This document shows positions 32,598-33,762 of a DNA stretch of 33,762 nt, piece after piece (the first letter of the stretch is position 1; each line of letters starts with the position of its first letter). Source of the stretch: an uncultured Clostridia bacterium. Its GTDB lineage: Bacteria > Bacillota > Clostridia > TANB77 > CAG-508. A model generated the notes under the pieces. That model ran no database searches and was not told the DNA's origin. It saw only the letters and a program-made list of their open reading frames with translations. The position numbers and the translations under genes are program-made. Location: contig CALXKC010000014.1 of assembly GCA_944388775.1 (NCBI GenBank), forward strand, positions 1 through 33,762, given 5' to 3'.

Positions 32598-33617
32598 ATG
32601 AAAGAAGAAATTGCAAAAATCAAAGAAAATTCACAAAAAGAAATCAATGATTGTCAAGATTTAAAACAGTTAAGTGATTTAAAAGTAAAATATTTAGGTA
32701 AAAAAGGTGAATTAACAGTAGTATTAAGGGGAATGGGAAAATTATCACCTGAAGAAAGACCAGTAATAGGAAGTTTAGTAAATAAAGTAAGAGATGAATT
32801 AGATGAATTATTTACTCAAAAAGAAAAAGAATTAAATAGAAAAGAATTAGAAAAAAGATTAGAAACAGAAAATATTGATGTTACAGAACCAAGTAAAAAA
32901 GTAAATCTAGGATCACTACATCCAATAACAAAAGTAATCCAAGAAGTAGAAGAAATATTCTTAGGAATGGGATATGAAATAGCAGATGGTCCAGAAGTAG
33001 AAAAGGCTATATACAATTTCGATAAATTAAACACACCACCAGACCATCCTGCAAGAGACCTTCAAGATACATTTTATATCACAGATGATATAGTATTAAG
33101 AAGTCAAACATCACCAGTACAAGCAAGAGTAATGGAAAATCAAAAACCACCAATAAAAATAATATGTCCAGGAGCAGTTTATCGTTCAGATAGCGTAGAT
33201 GCAACACATTCACCAGTATTCCATCAAGTAGAAGGATTAGTTGTGGATAAAAATATTTCAATGACAGATTTAAAAGGAACACTAGAAATGTTTGCTAAAA
33301 AATGCTTAGGAGAAAAAACAAAAATAAGATTTAGACCACATCATTTCCCATTTACAGAGCCATCAGCAGAGGCAGACGTATCATGCTTTGTATGTGGAGG
33401 AAAAGGATGCAGAGTATGTAAAGGAGAAGGCTGGATAGAACTTCTAGGATGTGGAATGGTGCATCCTAATGTTTTAAGAAATTGCGGAATTGATCCAGAA
33501 GAATATTCAGGATTTGCATTTGGATTTGGAGTAGAAAGAATAGCAATGGCAAAATTCGGAATAGAGGACATGAGACTGCTATTTGAAAATGACGTAAGAT
33601 TTTTAAAACAATTTTAA
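32598..33617 (+). CDS. pheS: Phenylalanyl-tRNA synthetase alpha subunit
   Basis: PheS holds the class II catalytic core of the PheST enzyme. This 339-residue protein has an N-terminal coiled-coil that binds t[47 protein letters not shown] (motif 2 region), [15 protein letters not shown] and [18 protein letters not shown] (motif 3). A CVCGGKGC-type Cys cluster ([15 protein letters not shown]) is inserted before motif 3 and is known in some members. GAAGGGAG is the ribosome site. It is under the Phe T-box. pheT would be expected next, but the following start does not resemble it. Confidence 0.97.
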   Translation: MKEEIAKIKENSQKEINDCQDLKQLSDLKVKYLGKKGELTVVLRGMGKLSPEERPVIGSLVNKVRDELDELFTQKEKELNRKELEKRLETENIDVTEPSKKVNLGSLHPITKVIQEVEEIFLGMGYEIADGPEVEKAIYNFDKLNTPPDHPARDLQDTFYITDDIVLRSQTSPVQARVMENQKPPIKIICPGAVYRSDSVDATHSPVFHQVEGLVVDKNISMTDLKGTLEMFAKKCLGEKTKIRFRPHHFPFTEPSAEADVSCFVCGGKGCRVCKGEGWIELLGCGMVHPNVLRNCGIDPEEYSGFAFGFGVERIAMAKFGIEDMRLLFENDVRFLKQF

Positions 33618-33718
33618 GATTTTAAATCAAAAGTAGAATTTTTAAGAAAAAGATTAAATAATTTTTCTTGTAAATAATAATTATTAAAAATTTAATTTAT
33701 TAAGGAGTGTTAAAATTA

Positions 33719-33762
33719 GTGAAAACAAAAGTATTTAAATTTCAAGACGGAAAAAGAAACGA
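33719..33762 (+). CDS. Start of a gene cut by the window end
   Basis: GTG at 33719 follows AAGGAG at good spacing and opens a frame beginning MKTKVFKFQDGKRN. It does not look like the start of PheT. Too little is visible to assign a family. The gap from 33618 is AT-rich, with a weak hairpin (AAGAAAAA/TTTTTCTT) at about 33642-33669. Confidence 0.5.
   Translation, partial: MKTKVFKFQDGKRN

Overview
The window is AT-rich, compact and mostly one-stranded. It looks like a chromosomal piece of a low-GC, spore-forming Firmicute of the Clostridia type, probably a gut lineage. The evidence is the spore protease gpr, the ireB-ruvX-yrzB cluster, rbgA and mini-RNase III, a yybP-ykoY riboswitch, a T-box leader and strong AGGAGG ribosome sites. 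I cannot name the species.

Layout. 1-1594: the 3' part of a group II intron with its maturase. 1.7-2.2 kb: a small gene of unknown function with its own promoter and terminator. 2.3-6.7 kb: enolase, tRNA methyltransferase trmR, then thyX, a PHP phosphoesterase and folA. 6.8-9.5 kb: tRNA-Leu(CAA), gpr, a membrane-anchored HTH protein and an NTF2-like surface protein. 9.8-10.5 kb: a DUF4097 protein that looks acquired. 10.6-13.5 kb, minus strand: an acyl-CoA ligase and an anchored protein. 13.7-15.0 kb: a G5-SH3-GH73 cell-wall hydrolase. 15.1-20.9 kb: an apparent operon with a pilin-like protein, a TadZ/MinD-like ATPase carrying AT-hooks, a GAF plus degenerate GGDEF protein, ireB and ruvX, followed by a DUF1292 gene and a membrane protein. 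21.0-23.4 kb: a rhuM remnant, a HIT protein, rbgA, mrnC and tRNA-Glu(CTC). 23.4-26.4 kb: a Mn-type riboswitch and P-type ATPase. 26.6-33.7 kb: metG, a polysaccharide deacetylase, a large coiled-coil protein, a Phe T-box, a small basic protein, pheS, and a gene running off the end.

The most striking observation concerns the codon CGG. In roughly 9,600 codons of likely genes I find only six in-frame CGGs. Three of them (acyl-CoA ligase, GH73 hydrolase, ruvX) lie exactly where the gene breaks into two frames, and a +1 shift at CGG (four bases used as one codon) rejoins each protein. A fourth, in mrnC, has a stop codon directly after CGGN in the +1 frame; the shift ends the protein at the family's normal length, whereas without it the frame reads through the downstream tRNA gene. 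The other two CGGs are in genes whose codon use looks foreign. This suggests that CGG is not read as a normal triplet here but triggers +1 recoding. A genuine pseudogene in the same window (rhuM) shows several unrelated lesions and no CGG, a useful contrast.

Two families of dispersed palindromic repeats also occur. In one, three copies keep the loop while the stem arms change together, so the hairpin itself appears to be conserved.
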